This document shows, piece after piece, positions 40,993 through 49,280 of a DNA stretch of 53,503 nucleotides; position 1 is the first letter of the stretch, and every line of letters begins with the position of its first letter. The notes beneath the pieces are model-generated. The model was not told where the DNA came from. It worked only from the letters and a program-made list of their open reading frames with translations, and did no database searches. The position numbers and the translations under genes are program-made. This stretch comes from Sphingorhabdus sp. (lineage in GTDB: Bacteria; Pseudomonadota; Alphaproteobacteria; Sphingomonadales; Sphingomonadaceae), in assembly GCF_023910635.1 (NCBI RefSeq), contig NZ_JAAVVZ010000017.1, positions 1-53,503 on the forward strand, written 5' to 3'.

Positions 40993-41726
40993 GCGGGGTG
41001 TTTGTGTCCAAGCAAGGTGCCCTTGGCACCTTGGCTGTCGAGCATGAATTCCATGTTGCGATGTTCTTTGCGCCAGCGCCGCGCAACCATGCGCTCACCG
41101 GGACGCGCGGCGTCATCCAACAGCACCCTGCCGCCGGGACGAATAAGCGGGAACAGGCTTGCGGCCGCGCCGCGCACATGCGGATGGATTGCCCAAGGCG
41201 GGCCATCGACGATAAGCAAATCAATTTCTGTCGGCACATCGGACAATTGATACCAGTGCCCCGGCCAGCCAGCTGGCGATGCGCCTAACGGGGCGTGCCA
41301 AATTTCCGCATCCATCTTGTTGTCGCTTATCCAGTCTTGAGTCGTTTGCGCGAACGCCGCATGTTGGTCAAAACTGACAATCTTTCCGCCGCCAAAAAGC
41401 TGCAGAGCGCGCGCCGCAACAAAGGTGGACGCGCCGCAGCCAAGTTCGACAACCTGCGCCGGTCGCATGTCTTCGATTGCGGAAACGATATGCCACAAAA
41501 AATTTGTGTCGGCTTTCCAGCTTCCCAAATTGGGCAGCGCATCGAAAGGCAGGTCGAGATAGGCGAGCAATGCCGCCTTATCTTTCTTGCGCCCGCCATC
41601 GAGGCTACGCAACAACCATGGCCATTGAATCGCGCCATAGGCCATGACCATGCAACGATCCCCCAATGACAGGCTAAGGTCCAAATCATTGAGGGGCATG
41701 TACGCCGTCGTTTCGCGTGTAGTCAT
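40989..41726 (-). CDS. class I SAM-dependent methyltransferase-like protein
   Basis: A 245-residue protein with a Rossmann-like SAM-binding motif, QVVELGCGASTFVAARAL (about residues 90-107). Later acidic strands (IDLLIVDGPPW, about 165; GGRVLLDDAARPGE, about 195) fit the Methyltransf_24 group. Target molecule unknown. The ATG at 41726 and an in-frame GTG two codons upstream are both possible starts, with a GGGGTG site close to the ATG. It is divergent from the MFS gene and converges on the symporter with shared stop bases. Confidence 0.78.
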   Translation of the reverse strand: MTTRETTAYMPLNDLDLSLSLGDRCMVMAYGAIQWPWLLRSLDGGRKKDKAALLAYLDLPFDALPNLGSWKADTNFLWHIVSAIEDMRPAQVVELGCGASTFVAARALQLFGGGKIVSFDQHAAFAQTTQDWISDNKMDAEIWHAPLGASPAGWPGHWYQLSDVPTEIDLLIVDGPPWAIHPHVRGAAASLFPLIRPGGRVLLDDAARPGERMVARRWRKEHRNMEFMLDSQGAKGTLLGHKHPA

Positions 41727-41847
41727 TTTCACCCCAAAGCCGTGAAGCGCGCATCAGTCAATGAAAGAGTTGTCGGCCCGACTGATTTTACGCAGTCATG
41801 GCACAGCCCGCCGTTGACAAGGCGCGCGCAACGAACGTTTCAAGGCT

Positions 41848-41876
41848 TTGACAATATCAAAATTTATTCCATAACA
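41848..41876 (+). promoter_or_regulatory. sigma70-type promoter for the MFS gene
   Basis: TTGACA (41848-41853) and a weak -10 ATAACA (41871-41876) are spaced 17 bp. The start codon follows 22 bp later with GAGGAG between. The -35 is perfect; the -10 is weaker, so this is a likely but unproven promoter. Confidence 0.5.
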
Positions 41877-41898
41877 CAGGAAGGAAGAGGAGATATTC

Positions 41899-43200
41899 AT
41901 GGAAGACAGCCGGACCGCGCCTGCGGCAAAACCGACGATTACAAATCCGAAATTGCTGCTGTGGATATTGATGGTTGTTTATGTGCTTAATTTCCTCGAC
42001 CGGCAGATTGTCAATATTTTGGCCGAACCGATCAGCCGGGATCTCGACCTTTCCGATACCCAAATTGGTTTGTTAACTGGCCTTGCCTTTGCGCTTTTCT
42101 ATACATTGTTGGGCATCCCCATCGCCCGTTATGCGGACAATAGCAGCACCAATCGCGTTGGTCTGATCTCCATATCCTTGGCGGTCTGGTCCGCGATGAC
42201 GGCCTTATGCGGGTTGGCGCAGAATTTCGCCCAACTCGCGCTCGCCCGCGTGGGCGTTGGCGTAGGTGAGGCAGGGTGCACCCCTGCCGCCCACTCGCTC
42301 ATTACCGACAGCGTCCCACCGGAAAAAAGATCATCAGCCATCGCGTTTTACGGCCTTGGCATTCCGATTGGCAGTTTATTGGGCCTCGTCATTGGCGGCG
42401 CATTGAACGATGCCTATGGCTGGCGCGTGGCATTCATGGCGGTCGCCATTCCAGGTTTGATATTGGCCGCGTTGCTGCCCTTCATATTGCGCGAACCACG
42501 CAAGGCCGAGGCGGCTGCCCGCGCATTATCGGGCGAAAAGGCGCGCGAGGTTCTTTCGACCAAAGACGCGCTCAAAGAAGTGTTCAGCTCGCGCGCCTTT
42601 GTGATGTTGGCAATCGCGGCATCATTCACGGCGTTTCTTTCCTACGGCAAAAGCGTTTGGGCGGTGATCTTGTTCATTCGCTCGCATGGCCTTAGCCCAG
42701 GGGAAACCGGCCTTTTGCTTGGCCTTGGCTTGGGCGTGGCGGGCATGATCGGCACCTGGCTGGGCGGAATGATGGCCGACAAATTTGGCAAGATCGATAA
42801 ACGTCATTTGCTGACCACGCCCGCCATCGGCATGGTCATTGCAACACCCATATTGTTCTTGGGCTATTTCGCAACCGACTGGCGCGTGGCGATACTTTTG
42901 TTATTTGTGCCAACGGCATTGAACGCGGCGTATTACGGCCCGACCTATGCCACTGTGCAAGGATTGGTAAAGCCGGAGGCCCGCGCTGTCGCCGCCGCCC
43001 TCATGCTGTTCGCGCAAAACCTGATCGGCCTTGGACTTGGACCGTTATTGTTCGGCATGATGTCGGACGCGTTCAAGCCGCTGGCGGGCGATGAAAGCGT
43101 CCGTTGGGTGCTATATGGCGCAGCATGGCTTGGCCTCATCCCCGCCTTTTTCTTCTGGCGGGCAAGCTTGCGGTTAAATGCTGAGCTTAAAAGCGGTTAA
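41899..43200 (+). CDS. MFS transporter, Spinster-like
   Basis: A 433-residue major facilitator protein with twelve predicted membrane helices. The N-terminal half contains [32 protein letters not shown] in the loop 2-3 region and [19 protein letters not shown] in TM4. These match the Spinster-like group common in sphingomonads. The substrate is unknown. ATG is set by a strong GAGGAG six bases upstream. The stop overlaps the convergent purA stop in a TTAA (43197-43200). Confidence 0.9.
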   Translation: MEDSRTAPAAKPTITNPKLLLWILMVVYVLNFLDRQIVNILAEPISRDLDLSDTQIGLLTGLAFALFYTLLGIPIARYADNSSTNRVGLISISLAVWSAMTALCGLAQNFAQLALARVGVGVGEAGCTPAAHSLITDSVPPEKRSSAIAFYGLGIPIGSLLGLVIGGALNDAYGWRVAFMAVAIPGLILAALLPFILREPRKAEAAARALSGEKAREVLSTKDALKEVFSSRAFVMLAIAASFTAFLSYGKSVWAVILFIRSHGLSPGETGLLLGLGLGVAGMIGTWLGGMMADKFGKIDKRHLLTTPAIGMVIATPILFLGYFATDWRVAILLLFVPTALNAAYYGPTYATVQGLVKPEARAVAAALMLFAQNLIGLGLGPLLFGMMSDAFKPLAGDESVRWVLYGAAWLGLIPAFFFWRASLRLNAELKSG

Positions 43201-44486
43201 TCGGCAAAAGGATCACGCACCAAGATCGTATCTTCGCGCTGCGGCGAGGTGGATACCAAGGCAACGGGTGTTTCGATCAACTCCTGCACACGCGTGATAT
43301 ATTTGATCGCTTGTGCCGGAAGGTCGGCCCAACTGCGCGCGCCTGCGGTGGTTTCCTGCCAACCGGGCATTTCTTCGTAAATGGGCTCGACGGCGGCTTG
43401 CTCTGCCGCATGCGCTGGCAAATAGTCATAGACCTTACCGTGCAGGCGATAGCCGGTGCAGATCTTGATCGTATCAAACCCGTCGAGCACATCCAGCTTA
43501 GTCAGCGCAATGCCGGTCACACCAGATACGGCGCAGCTTTGACGCACAATAACGGCATCAAACCAACCACAGCGGCGCTTGCGGCCCGTGACGGTGCCAA
43601 ATTCATGGCCGCGCTCCCCCAGCCTTTGGCCGGTTTCATCCTCAAGCTCGGTCGGGAATGGTCCTGACCCGACCCGCGTGGTGTAGGCCTTAACGATACC
43701 CAGCACAAAGCCCGCCGCACTTGGCCCAAGACCGGAGCCGGACGCCGCTGTGCCTGAGACAGTGTTGGACGAGGTTACGAACGGATAGGTGCCATGGTCA
43801 ACGTCAAGCAAGACGCCTTGCGCGCCTTCGAACAATATCCGTGCGCCGGCCTTGCGCACCTTATTCAATCGCCTCCACACCGGCTCGGCATATTCCAGAA
43901 CAAAGGGTGCGATTTCTTTCAGATCGGCGATCAAGCGCGCGCGATCCACCGGCGGTTCGCCAAATCCGGCGCGTAAGGCATCATGATGCGCGCAAAGCCG
44001 GTCAAGCTGGGTATCCAAAGCATCGAGATGCGCCAGATCACACACGCGGATCGCGCGGCGGCCCACCTTGTCTTCATAAGCAGGGCCAATGCCGCGGCCT
44101 GTGGTCCCGATCTTGCCCGAACCCGCTGCGGTTTCCCGCAAACCATCCAAGTCGCGGTGGATTGGCAAGATCAATGCGCAATTGTCCGCCAACGCAAAAT
44201 TCTCGGTCGTGATCGAAACGCCCTGCCCGCGCAGCTTCGTCATTTCATCGCGCAACGCCCAAGGGTCAAGAACCACGCCATTGCCGATGATCGACAGCGT
44301 GCCAGTGACGATCCCCGACGGCAGCAACGATAATTTATAGACATTGTCACCAACGACCAAAGTGTGGCCGGCATTATGCCCGCCTTGAAAGCGGACAACA
44401 GCATCGGCGCGTTCCGCCAGCCAGTCTACAATCTTACCTTTACCCTCGTCGCCCCATTGCGCGCCAATTACGGTTACATTCGCCAT
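43197..44486 (-). CDS. purA: adenylosuccinate synthase
   Basis: Converts IMP and aspartate, with GTP, to adenylosuccinate in AMP synthesis. The P-loop [13 protein letters not shown] lies at residues 11-23 and the catalytic His is in [12 protein letters not shown] (about 35-46). [21 protein letters not shown] (about 125-147) and the C-terminal substrate loop are intact. Length 429 is normal. A ribosome site AGGGA precedes the ATG. It lies downstream of hisZ on the same strand, separated by 138 bp containing a hairpin. Confidence 0.97.
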   Translation of the reverse strand: MANVTVIGAQWGDEGKGKIVDWLAERADAVVRFQGGHNAGHTLVVGDNVYKLSLLPSGIVTGTLSIIGNGVVLDPWALRDEMTKLRGQGVSITTENFALADNCALILPIHRDLDGLRETAAGSGKIGTTGRGIGPAYEDKVGRRAIRVCDLAHLDALDTQLDRLCAHHDALRAGFGEPPVDRARLIADLKEIAPFVLEYAEPVWRRLNKVRKAGARILFEGAQGVLLDVDHGTYPFVTSSNTVSGTAASGSGLGPSAAGFVLGIVKAYTTRVGSGPFPTELEDETGQRLGERGHEFGTVTGRKRRCGWFDAVIVRQSCAVSGVTGIALTKLDVLDGFDTIKICTGYRLHGKVYDYLPAHAAEQAAVEPIYEEMPGWQETTAGARSWADLPAQAIKYITRVQELIETPVALVSTSPQREDTILVRDPFAD

Positions 44487-44531
44487 CAGATATTCCCTGT
44501 CAAAGCCAGATAGCTCTGGGGCCTTTTTCTG

Positions 44532-44551
44532 CGCAGGAGATTTTTCCTGCG
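44532..44551 (-). other. hairpin between hisZ and purA
   Basis: On the minus strand CGCAGGA pairs with TCCTGCG over a six-base loop, followed by CAGAAAAAGG rather than a T-run. It could be an RNA-processing or weak termination site in the hisZ-purA gap. A second smaller hairpin (CCAGA/TCTGG, 44506-44519) lies nearer purA. Confidence 0.4.
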
Positions 44552-44624
44552 AAGGGATTCGCCATGGGCTCCGTTATGATTATGCGAGGCTGGCGTCCAC
44601 CCTAAAGCTGCGTGGGAGACGATT

Positions 44625-45737
44625 TCAGACGGGAATGGCTTGACCGTTTATCCAAATATGGGTGCAGCGCAGAACAGCGGCGCTGTCACCCTCATCCAAT
44701 GCCGATACCGTCACCCAACCTTCATGGCGCATTTTTGCGCCGGTCACGGCGTCGGTGCCAAGTGGCAGGAAAAGACGCCGGATGAAGCCTTCGTCAGCCA
44801 GATCAATCAACGGGTCGGGATAGAGCGAGAAGCCCGTTGCCGGTTCCGATGGTCCATCGGCACGATCAATATAATAGGTGCCCCCGCGACCAAGTGCAGC
44901 GCTATACCCTTTGGCGAAGATCGTGAAGCCGAACCAGCTTTGATATTCAAAGCCATGCCGTTCGGTCGGATCAAGCGTCACATTGGCGCGGCCCGCAATA
45001 TTGCTAGCAATGGCTTCCAAGGCACGGATTCGCGACGCGAGCGCCCCGCCAGCATCAATCGCCCGCAGCTTCTGAACCGCGTCTGCAAATGGGCCAGTCG
45101 CCGCAAGCAGCGGCAAATAGGCATCCGCCCCAAGCGCACTTAGTCCACCTGCATCCTTCATATCTAGCTCGGAGCGAACGGCATCAATCTTGTCCTTCGC
45201 CAAAGGCAGCGCCTTTTCCGCCAGCCGTTCCACAAGATCAGGCAAGGTGAAATCAATGGTGATGTCTTTGACGCCCGCCGCCTCAAGCGCATCAATGGCA
45301 ACGCCAACAATTTCGCAAGCGGCCGCGACGCTGTCATTGCCGACCAATTCTGCGCCCAATTGCGTCAGTTCCCGTTCGGGTCGCAATTGCTTGGCGCGCA
45401 AACGCAGCACCTGACCATGATAGGCCAAGCGCAGCGGTCGCGGCGCGTCCTTCATCCGGGTCGTGGCGATGCGCCCGACCTGCACGGTGATATCATCGCG
45501 CAGCGCCAGCGTGTGGCCCGACACAGGGTCGGTAAAGCGCAAATGCTGATTACGCGCGGCATTGCCGCTATGTTTGGCGAGCACCGATTCAAATTCCGCC
45601 ATGGCCGGTGCCACGCGCGCATAGCCGTAGCTTGCCAGCACGTCGATCATCGCCCGCGACACCCGCACCGCAACCTCCGCTTGAGGCGGAAGGCGGTCGC
45701 GATACCCTTCGGGCAGCAAATCAGGTGGATTATTCAT
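44625..45737 (-). CDS. hisZ: ATP phosphoribosyltransferase regulatory subunit
   Basis: A 370-residue paralogue of histidyl-tRNA synthetase that activates short-form HisG in the first step of histidine synthesis. It has the class II synthetase-like fold. The motif-2-like segment is LALRDDITVQVGRI, and a later block reads FGFTIFAKGYSAALGRGGTYY. It lacks the anticodon-binding domain. hisG is not in the window. The start at 45737 (ATG with AAAGAG nearby) is preferred to the GTG two codons upstream. It lies just 43 bp downstream of the third copy of the dispersed repeat on this strand. Confidence 0.9.
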   Translation of the reverse strand: MNNPPDLLPEGYRDRLPPQAEVAVRVSRAMIDVLASYGYARVAPAMAEFESVLAKHSGNAARNQHLRFTDPVSGHTLALRDDITVQVGRIATTRMKDAPRPLRLAYHGQVLRLRAKQLRPERELTQLGAELVGNDSVAAACEIVGVAIDALEAAGVKDITIDFTLPDLVERLAEKALPLAKDKIDAVRSELDMKDAGGLSALGADAYLPLLAATGPFADAVQKLRAIDAGGALASRIRALEAIASNIAGRANVTLDPTERHGFEYQSWFGFTIFAKGYSAALGRGGTYYIDRADGPSEPATGFSLYPDPLIDLADEGFIRRLFLPLGTDAVTGAKMRHEGWVTVSALDEGDSAAVLRCTHIWINGQAIPV

Positions 45738-45780
45738 GCGCACTCTTTACCGCAAAAGTCGTGGCGGGGAAGCCCCAGCT

Positions 45781-46047
45781 TAGGGTCAGGACTACTTAAA
45801 TCCACCTTTGCGGTTTGAGGCCATACTGTTCAGTGCAAGGCGGCAAGCGCAGGGCTTAGTGGTTCTAAGTCCAAGCTTGCCAACGCGGCAATGGACAGTA
45901 TGGGTCAAATCCGAAGGACGCCAAAATGGCTTCGATCTCAAAGAAAAATGCCCTTGCAGGCAGAATGACTGCCTGCGGCGGCCATTTTCCTTCGATATCT
46001 TTGCCATTTTGACGCCGCGAAGGTGGATTTAAGTGGTCCTGACCCTA
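45781..46047 (+). mobile_element. three-arm palindromic repeat, copy 3 (MITE-like)
   Basis: A 267-bp copy in the same orientation as the one at 13634, differing at about 7 positions. TA flanks both ends. In the outer stem the left arm carries T for C at two places (GGACTACTT, CCTTTGCGG) opposite unchanged G in the right arm, which would still pair as G-U in RNA. The two inner arms, including the GCAGGCAG/CTGCCTGC tip, are intact. The last C with the right TA forms the serA stop codon (46045-46047). It lies between serA's end and hisZ's start, both on the minus strand. Confidence 0.85.
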
Positions 46048-47628
46048 AAACTTCAGCGCCTTCACGGTTTTCACACCGGGAAGCGTACCAAGCTGTTCAA
46101 GGACAGATTCAGGGATCGCCGCGTCCATCGAGAGCAGTAAAACTGCCTCACCGCCCGCGCTGCGACGGCCCAGATGGAATGTGCCGATGTTCAATCCAGC
46201 CTCACCCAAGGTCGTGCCGACACGGCCAATGAAACCGGGCGCATCTTCGTTGACGATATAGAGCATGTTGCCTTCCAGCTCCGCCTCAAGGCTGATGCCG
46301 AAAATCTCGACAAGCCGTGCTTCGCTATTGGCGAACAATGTACCTGCAACCGAGCGTGGGCCTTGCGCCGTGTTGACGGTGACGCGCACCAATGTGTGAT
46401 AAGCGCCAGCCTTGTCATGGCGGACTTCGCGAATGTCAAAGCCACGTTCTTTGGCTAAGAATGGCGCGTTGACCATGTTCACCGCGTCGGAAAAACGTCG
46501 CATGAAACCGGCAAGAACCGCCGCAGTAATTGGCTTGATATTGAGCTCCGCCGCAGCGCCCTCAACCTCAATCGCAATATTGTCGAGATTGTCGTGCGCC
46601 AATTGGCCAACCAGCGAACCCAATTTTAGTGCAAGGGTCGTGTACGGCTTCAACTTCGGCGCTTCTTCAGCAGACAGGCTTGGCATGTTCAGCGCATTGG
46701 TAACGCCGCCATTGACGAGATAATCCGCCATTTGTTCGGCGACCTGAAGCGCGACATTGACCTGTGCCTCATTGGTCGATGCACCCAAATGCGGGGTGCA
46801 GATGAAGTTTGGCGTGCCAAACAGGGGCGATTCCTTCGCTGGCTCGGTCGCAAAAACGTCCAAAGCTGCGCCGCCGACTTGGCCGCTGTCCAACGCCTCT
46901 TTCAATGCCTCTTCATCGATCAACCCACCACGTGCACAGTTAATGATGCGAACACCCTTTTTGGTTTTCGCAAGATTTTCCCGCGACAATATATTGCGGG
47001 TTTGGTCGGTCAGCGGCGTATGCAAGGTGATGAAGTCTGCCTTGGAGAGCAAGGTATCGAGGTCGGCCTTTTCAACGCCCATTTCAATCGCGCGGTCGGC
47101 GGTGAGGAACGGGTCAAAGGCCACGACCTTCATCCGCAATCCCAGCGCACGGCTCGCGACAATCGATCCGATATTGCCAGCGCCAATAAGGCCAAGTGTT
47201 TTGCCCGTAACCTCAACGCCCATGAAATCATTTTTCGGCCATTGACCAGCTTGCGTTTGCGCATTCGCCTCTGGCAATTGACGCGCGAGGGCGAACATCA
47301 ATGCGATGGCATGTTCGGCCGTGGTGATGGAATTGCCAAAAGGTGTGTTCATGACGACCACACCTTTGGCCGACGCATTCGGGATATCGACATTATCGAC
47401 GCCAATGCCGGCGCGGCCAATAACCTTCAGGTTCGTAGCCGCATCCAATATGTGTTTCGTCACCTTCGTCGACGACCGAATGGCCAAGCCATCATAATCG
47501 CCAATGATCGCGGCAAGTTCGTCGGGCGTTTTGTCGGTGATGACATCAACGTCACAGCCGCGTTCAGCGAAAATCTTGGCGGCGTTTGGATCCATTTTGT
47601 CGGAAATAAGTACGCGTGGTTTGGTCAT
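46045..47628 (-). CDS. serA: D-3-phosphoglycerate dehydrogenase
   Basis: First step of serine synthesis: oxidises 3-phosphoglycerate with NAD. The 527-residue protein is the long form. It has the catalytic and Rossmann domains (about residues 1-310, with GLIGAGNIGSIVASRALGLRM, NCARGGLIDEEAL and HLGASTNEAQ), an allosteric substrate-binding domain, and a C-terminal ACT domain (about 455-527) for serine feedback. The TAG stop comes from the inserted repeat, and the C-terminus VKALKF appears normal, so the protein is probably unchanged. It follows serC by about 107 bp, which holds an intergenic repeat. Confidence 0.96.
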   Translation of the reverse strand: MTKPRVLISDKMDPNAAKIFAERGCDVDVITDKTPDELAAIIGDYDGLAIRSSTKVTKHILDAATNLKVIGRAGIGVDNVDIPNASAKGVVVMNTPFGNSITTAEHAIALMFALARQLPEANAQTQAGQWPKNDFMGVEVTGKTLGLIGAGNIGSIVASRALGLRMKVVAFDPFLTADRAIEMGVEKADLDTLLSKADFITLHTPLTDQTRNILSRENLAKTKKGVRIINCARGGLIDEEALKEALDSGQVGGAALDVFATEPAKESPLFGTPNFICTPHLGASTNEAQVNVALQVAEQMADYLVNGGVTNALNMPSLSAEEAPKLKPYTTLALKLGSLVGQLAHDNLDNIAIEVEGAAAELNIKPITAAVLAGFMRRFSDAVNMVNAPFLAKERGFDIREVRHDKAGAYHTLVRVTVNTAQGPRSVAGTLFANSEARLVEIFGISLEAELEGNMLYIVNEDAPGFIGRVGTTLGEAGLNIGTFHLGRRSAGGEAVLLLSMDAAIPESVLEQLGTLPGVKTVKALKF

Positions 47629-47646
47629 TATTTTATCCTTTTGGGT

Positions 47647-47735
47647 CGTCGCCCCAGCGAAGGCTGGGGCCTATCTCGCCTGTCAATGACAAACGAGAGA
47701 CGTGATGGGCACCAGCCTGCGCTGGTGCGACGGGG
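47647..47735. repeat. intergenic two-hairpin repeat B between serC and serA
   Basis: Hairpins CCCCAGC/GCTGGGG and CACCAGC/GCTGGTG are separated by about 45 bp and flanked by CGTCG and CGACGGGG. The same unit, with its second hairpin cut short, recurs downstream of pheA at 53264-53337. A shorter part (CGTCGCCCCAGCGTAGGCTGGA) is near 34354. It fills the serC-serA gap right up to the serC stop codon and may modulate read-through into serA. Confidence 0.75.
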
Positions 47736-48860
47736 TTATACTTTTGCGCTGTGGTACGCCCAATCGAGCCATGGCCCGAGCGCCCGAATATCGGCGGTAT
47801 CAACGGTCGCACCGCACCAAATGCGCAAGCCCGGCGGGGCGTCTCGATATCCGGCGATGTCATAGGCCGCATGCTCTGCCTCAAGCAAAGACGCCATTTT
47901 CTTGATCATCGCTTCGTCCGCACCCTTCACGGTCAAGCAAACCGATGTTTTCGAACGAATAGCGGGATCAGCGGCGAGGAAGCCAAGAAAGTCGCTTGCC
48001 GCAACAATGTCATCCAGTGCCGCCGCATTGGCGTTGCTGCGCGCCATCAGGCCCTGCAATCCGCCAACGGTCTGCGCCCACTCAAGTGCAAAGATGACAT
48101 CTTCGACTGCGAGCATCGACGGTGTGTTGATTGTTTCGCCCTTGAAGATACCTTCAGCCAAGGCGCCTTTGGCCATAAGCCGGAAAATCTTGGGCAGCGG
48201 CCATGATGGCGTGTATGTTTCGAGCCGCTCGACAGCGCGTGGTCCGAGGATGATTACGCCGTGCGCACCCTCCCCGCCCAGGACTTTCTGCCAAGAAAAG
48301 GTCGTCACGTCGAGCTTGTCCCAAGGCATGTCATACGCAAAAACCGCGCTGGTCGCGTCGTTAAAAGTCAGCCCTTCGCGGGTATCGCTGATCCAGTCGC
48401 CATTGGGAACGCGAACACCCGATGTGGTCCCGTTCCAGGTGAATAGCACATCGTGGCTTTGGTCAATCGACGCCATGTCGGGCAATTGCCCGTAATCGGC
48501 ACGGATTACAGTGGGATCGATTTTAAGTTGCTTGACTGCGTCAGTCACCCAGCCTTCGCCAAAACTTTCCCACGCCGTGGCGGTCACTGGACGTGCGCCG
48601 AGCATGGTCCACATCGCCATTTCATAAGCGCCCGTGTCAGATGCCGGGACAATGCCAATGCGATGCGTATCGGGAACCTGGAGCACTTCGCGCATCAGGT
48701 CGATGGCAAGTTGCAGGCGTGACTTGCCGATTTTCGCGCGATGCGAACGGCCAAGTGATTCGGTTTGAAGTTTTTCCGGGCTCCAGCCTGGCGGTTTCGC
48801 ACAGGGTCCGGAGGAAAAGAACGGACGCGCCGGTTTAACGGCGGGGGGTACTATAGTCAT
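47736..48860 (-). CDS. serC: phosphoserine aminotransferase
   Basis: Transfers the amino group from glutamate to 3-phosphohydroxypyruvate in serine synthesis; PLP-dependent, cytoplasmic. The catalytic Lys is in FSWQKVLGGEGAHGVI and the N-terminal substrate region is FFSSGPCAKPPGW. The start at 48860 (about 374 residues) is chosen because AAGGAGA lies seven bases upstream; the longer frame to 48944 runs through the leader RNA and is rejected. It heads the serC-serA operon behind a serC-type leader. Confidence 0.95.
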   Translation of the reverse strand: MTIVPPAVKPARPFFSSGPCAKPPGWSPEKLQTESLGRSHRAKIGKSRLQLAIDLMREVLQVPDTHRIGIVPASDTGAYEMAMWTMLGARPVTATAWESFGEGWVTDAVKQLKIDPTVIRADYGQLPDMASIDQSHDVLFTWNGTTSGVRVPNGDWISDTREGLTFNDATSAVFAYDMPWDKLDVTTFSWQKVLGGEGAHGVIILGPRAVERLETYTPSWPLPKIFRLMAKGALAEGIFKGETINTPSMLAVEDVIFALEWAQTVGGLQGLMARSNANAAALDDIVAASDFLGFLAADPAIRSKTSVCLTVKGADEAMIKKMASLLEAEHAAYDIAGYRDAPPGLRIWCGATVDTADIRALGPWLDWAYHSAKV

Positions 48861-48944
48861 GTAAGCTTCTCCTTGCAGAGAGCAGCGCGGCGTTGGGACC
48901 GCGTGGCCCGGAGCCGCGTTTAGGCGCGGCCCCGGCTTTGTCAA
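48861..48944 (-). ncRNA. serC leader with promoter and hairpin (serC RNA motif)
   Basis: On the minus strand a TTGACA (48944-48939) and TAAACG (about 48922-48917) could start a short leader of about 50 nt. The leader holds a CGCGG-TCCCAACG-CCGCG hairpin (48903-48886), then GCTGCTCT and the AAGGAGA ribosome site. This arrangement, a small hairpin followed by the serC ribosome site, resembles the serC RNA motif known from alphaproteobacteria. A second strong GC-rich stem (about 48936-48906) overlaps the presumed -10 region. The motif's ligand, if any, is not known to me. Confidence 0.55.
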
Positions 48945-48963
48945 TGACTATTACAAAAAGCTA

Positions 48964-49278
48964 TCAATAACCCGTCTTGCGAAACAATACTTCGCCACGG
49001 CGGCTGACATATAATTTCTCGAGCGTGACGGGGTGAAAATAGGCCTCGACGCGGTCGCCTTCGGGGGTGGTGCCATAAACTTCATAGCAGCCGCCATCGA
49101 CTTTCGACTTACGCACAGTCCAACCTTCTTTGGTCAGCTTGTCGGTCAGCGCCTTTTGGCTTTTCCATCCGGAAACGGGCCCTGATTTGCAGGTGATTGC
49201 GCCGGTTGCCGATGCGGGAACCGATGCAAAGGCGATAGTGGCCACAGCGGCCAGCGAAAGAGGTGTCCATAAACGCAT
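48964..49278 (-). CDS. PepSY-domain secreted protein
   Basis: About 104 residues. The signal peptide (about residues 1-24, ending PASA) is followed by a PepSY-like domain: KALTDKLTKEGWTVRKSKVDGGCYEVYGTTPEGDRVEAYFHPVTLEKL. Two Cys (ITCKSG and GGCYEV) could form a disulfide. The start at 49278 has AAGGAG seven bases upstream; an ATG two codons earlier overlaps the preceding gene's stop (ATGA) but is only one base from that site. It is cotranscribed with the MsrQ-like membrane gene; such PepSY proteins often accompany haem or ferric-reductase-like membrane proteins, so a redox role is inferred. Confidence 0.8.
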   Translation of the reverse strand: MRLWTPLSLAAVATIAFASVPASATGAITCKSGPVSGWKSQKALTDKLTKEGWTVRKSKVDGGCYEVYGTTPEGDRVEAYFHPVTLEKLYVSRRGEVLFRKTGY

Positions 49279-49280
49279 AT

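Noticed and set aside
13634-46047. The three-copy repeat as offspring of the IS630 element in this window
   Set aside because: Both use TA targets, but the ends differ (GGGTCAGGACC versus GAGCGGCGCAC), so this IS is not its parent.
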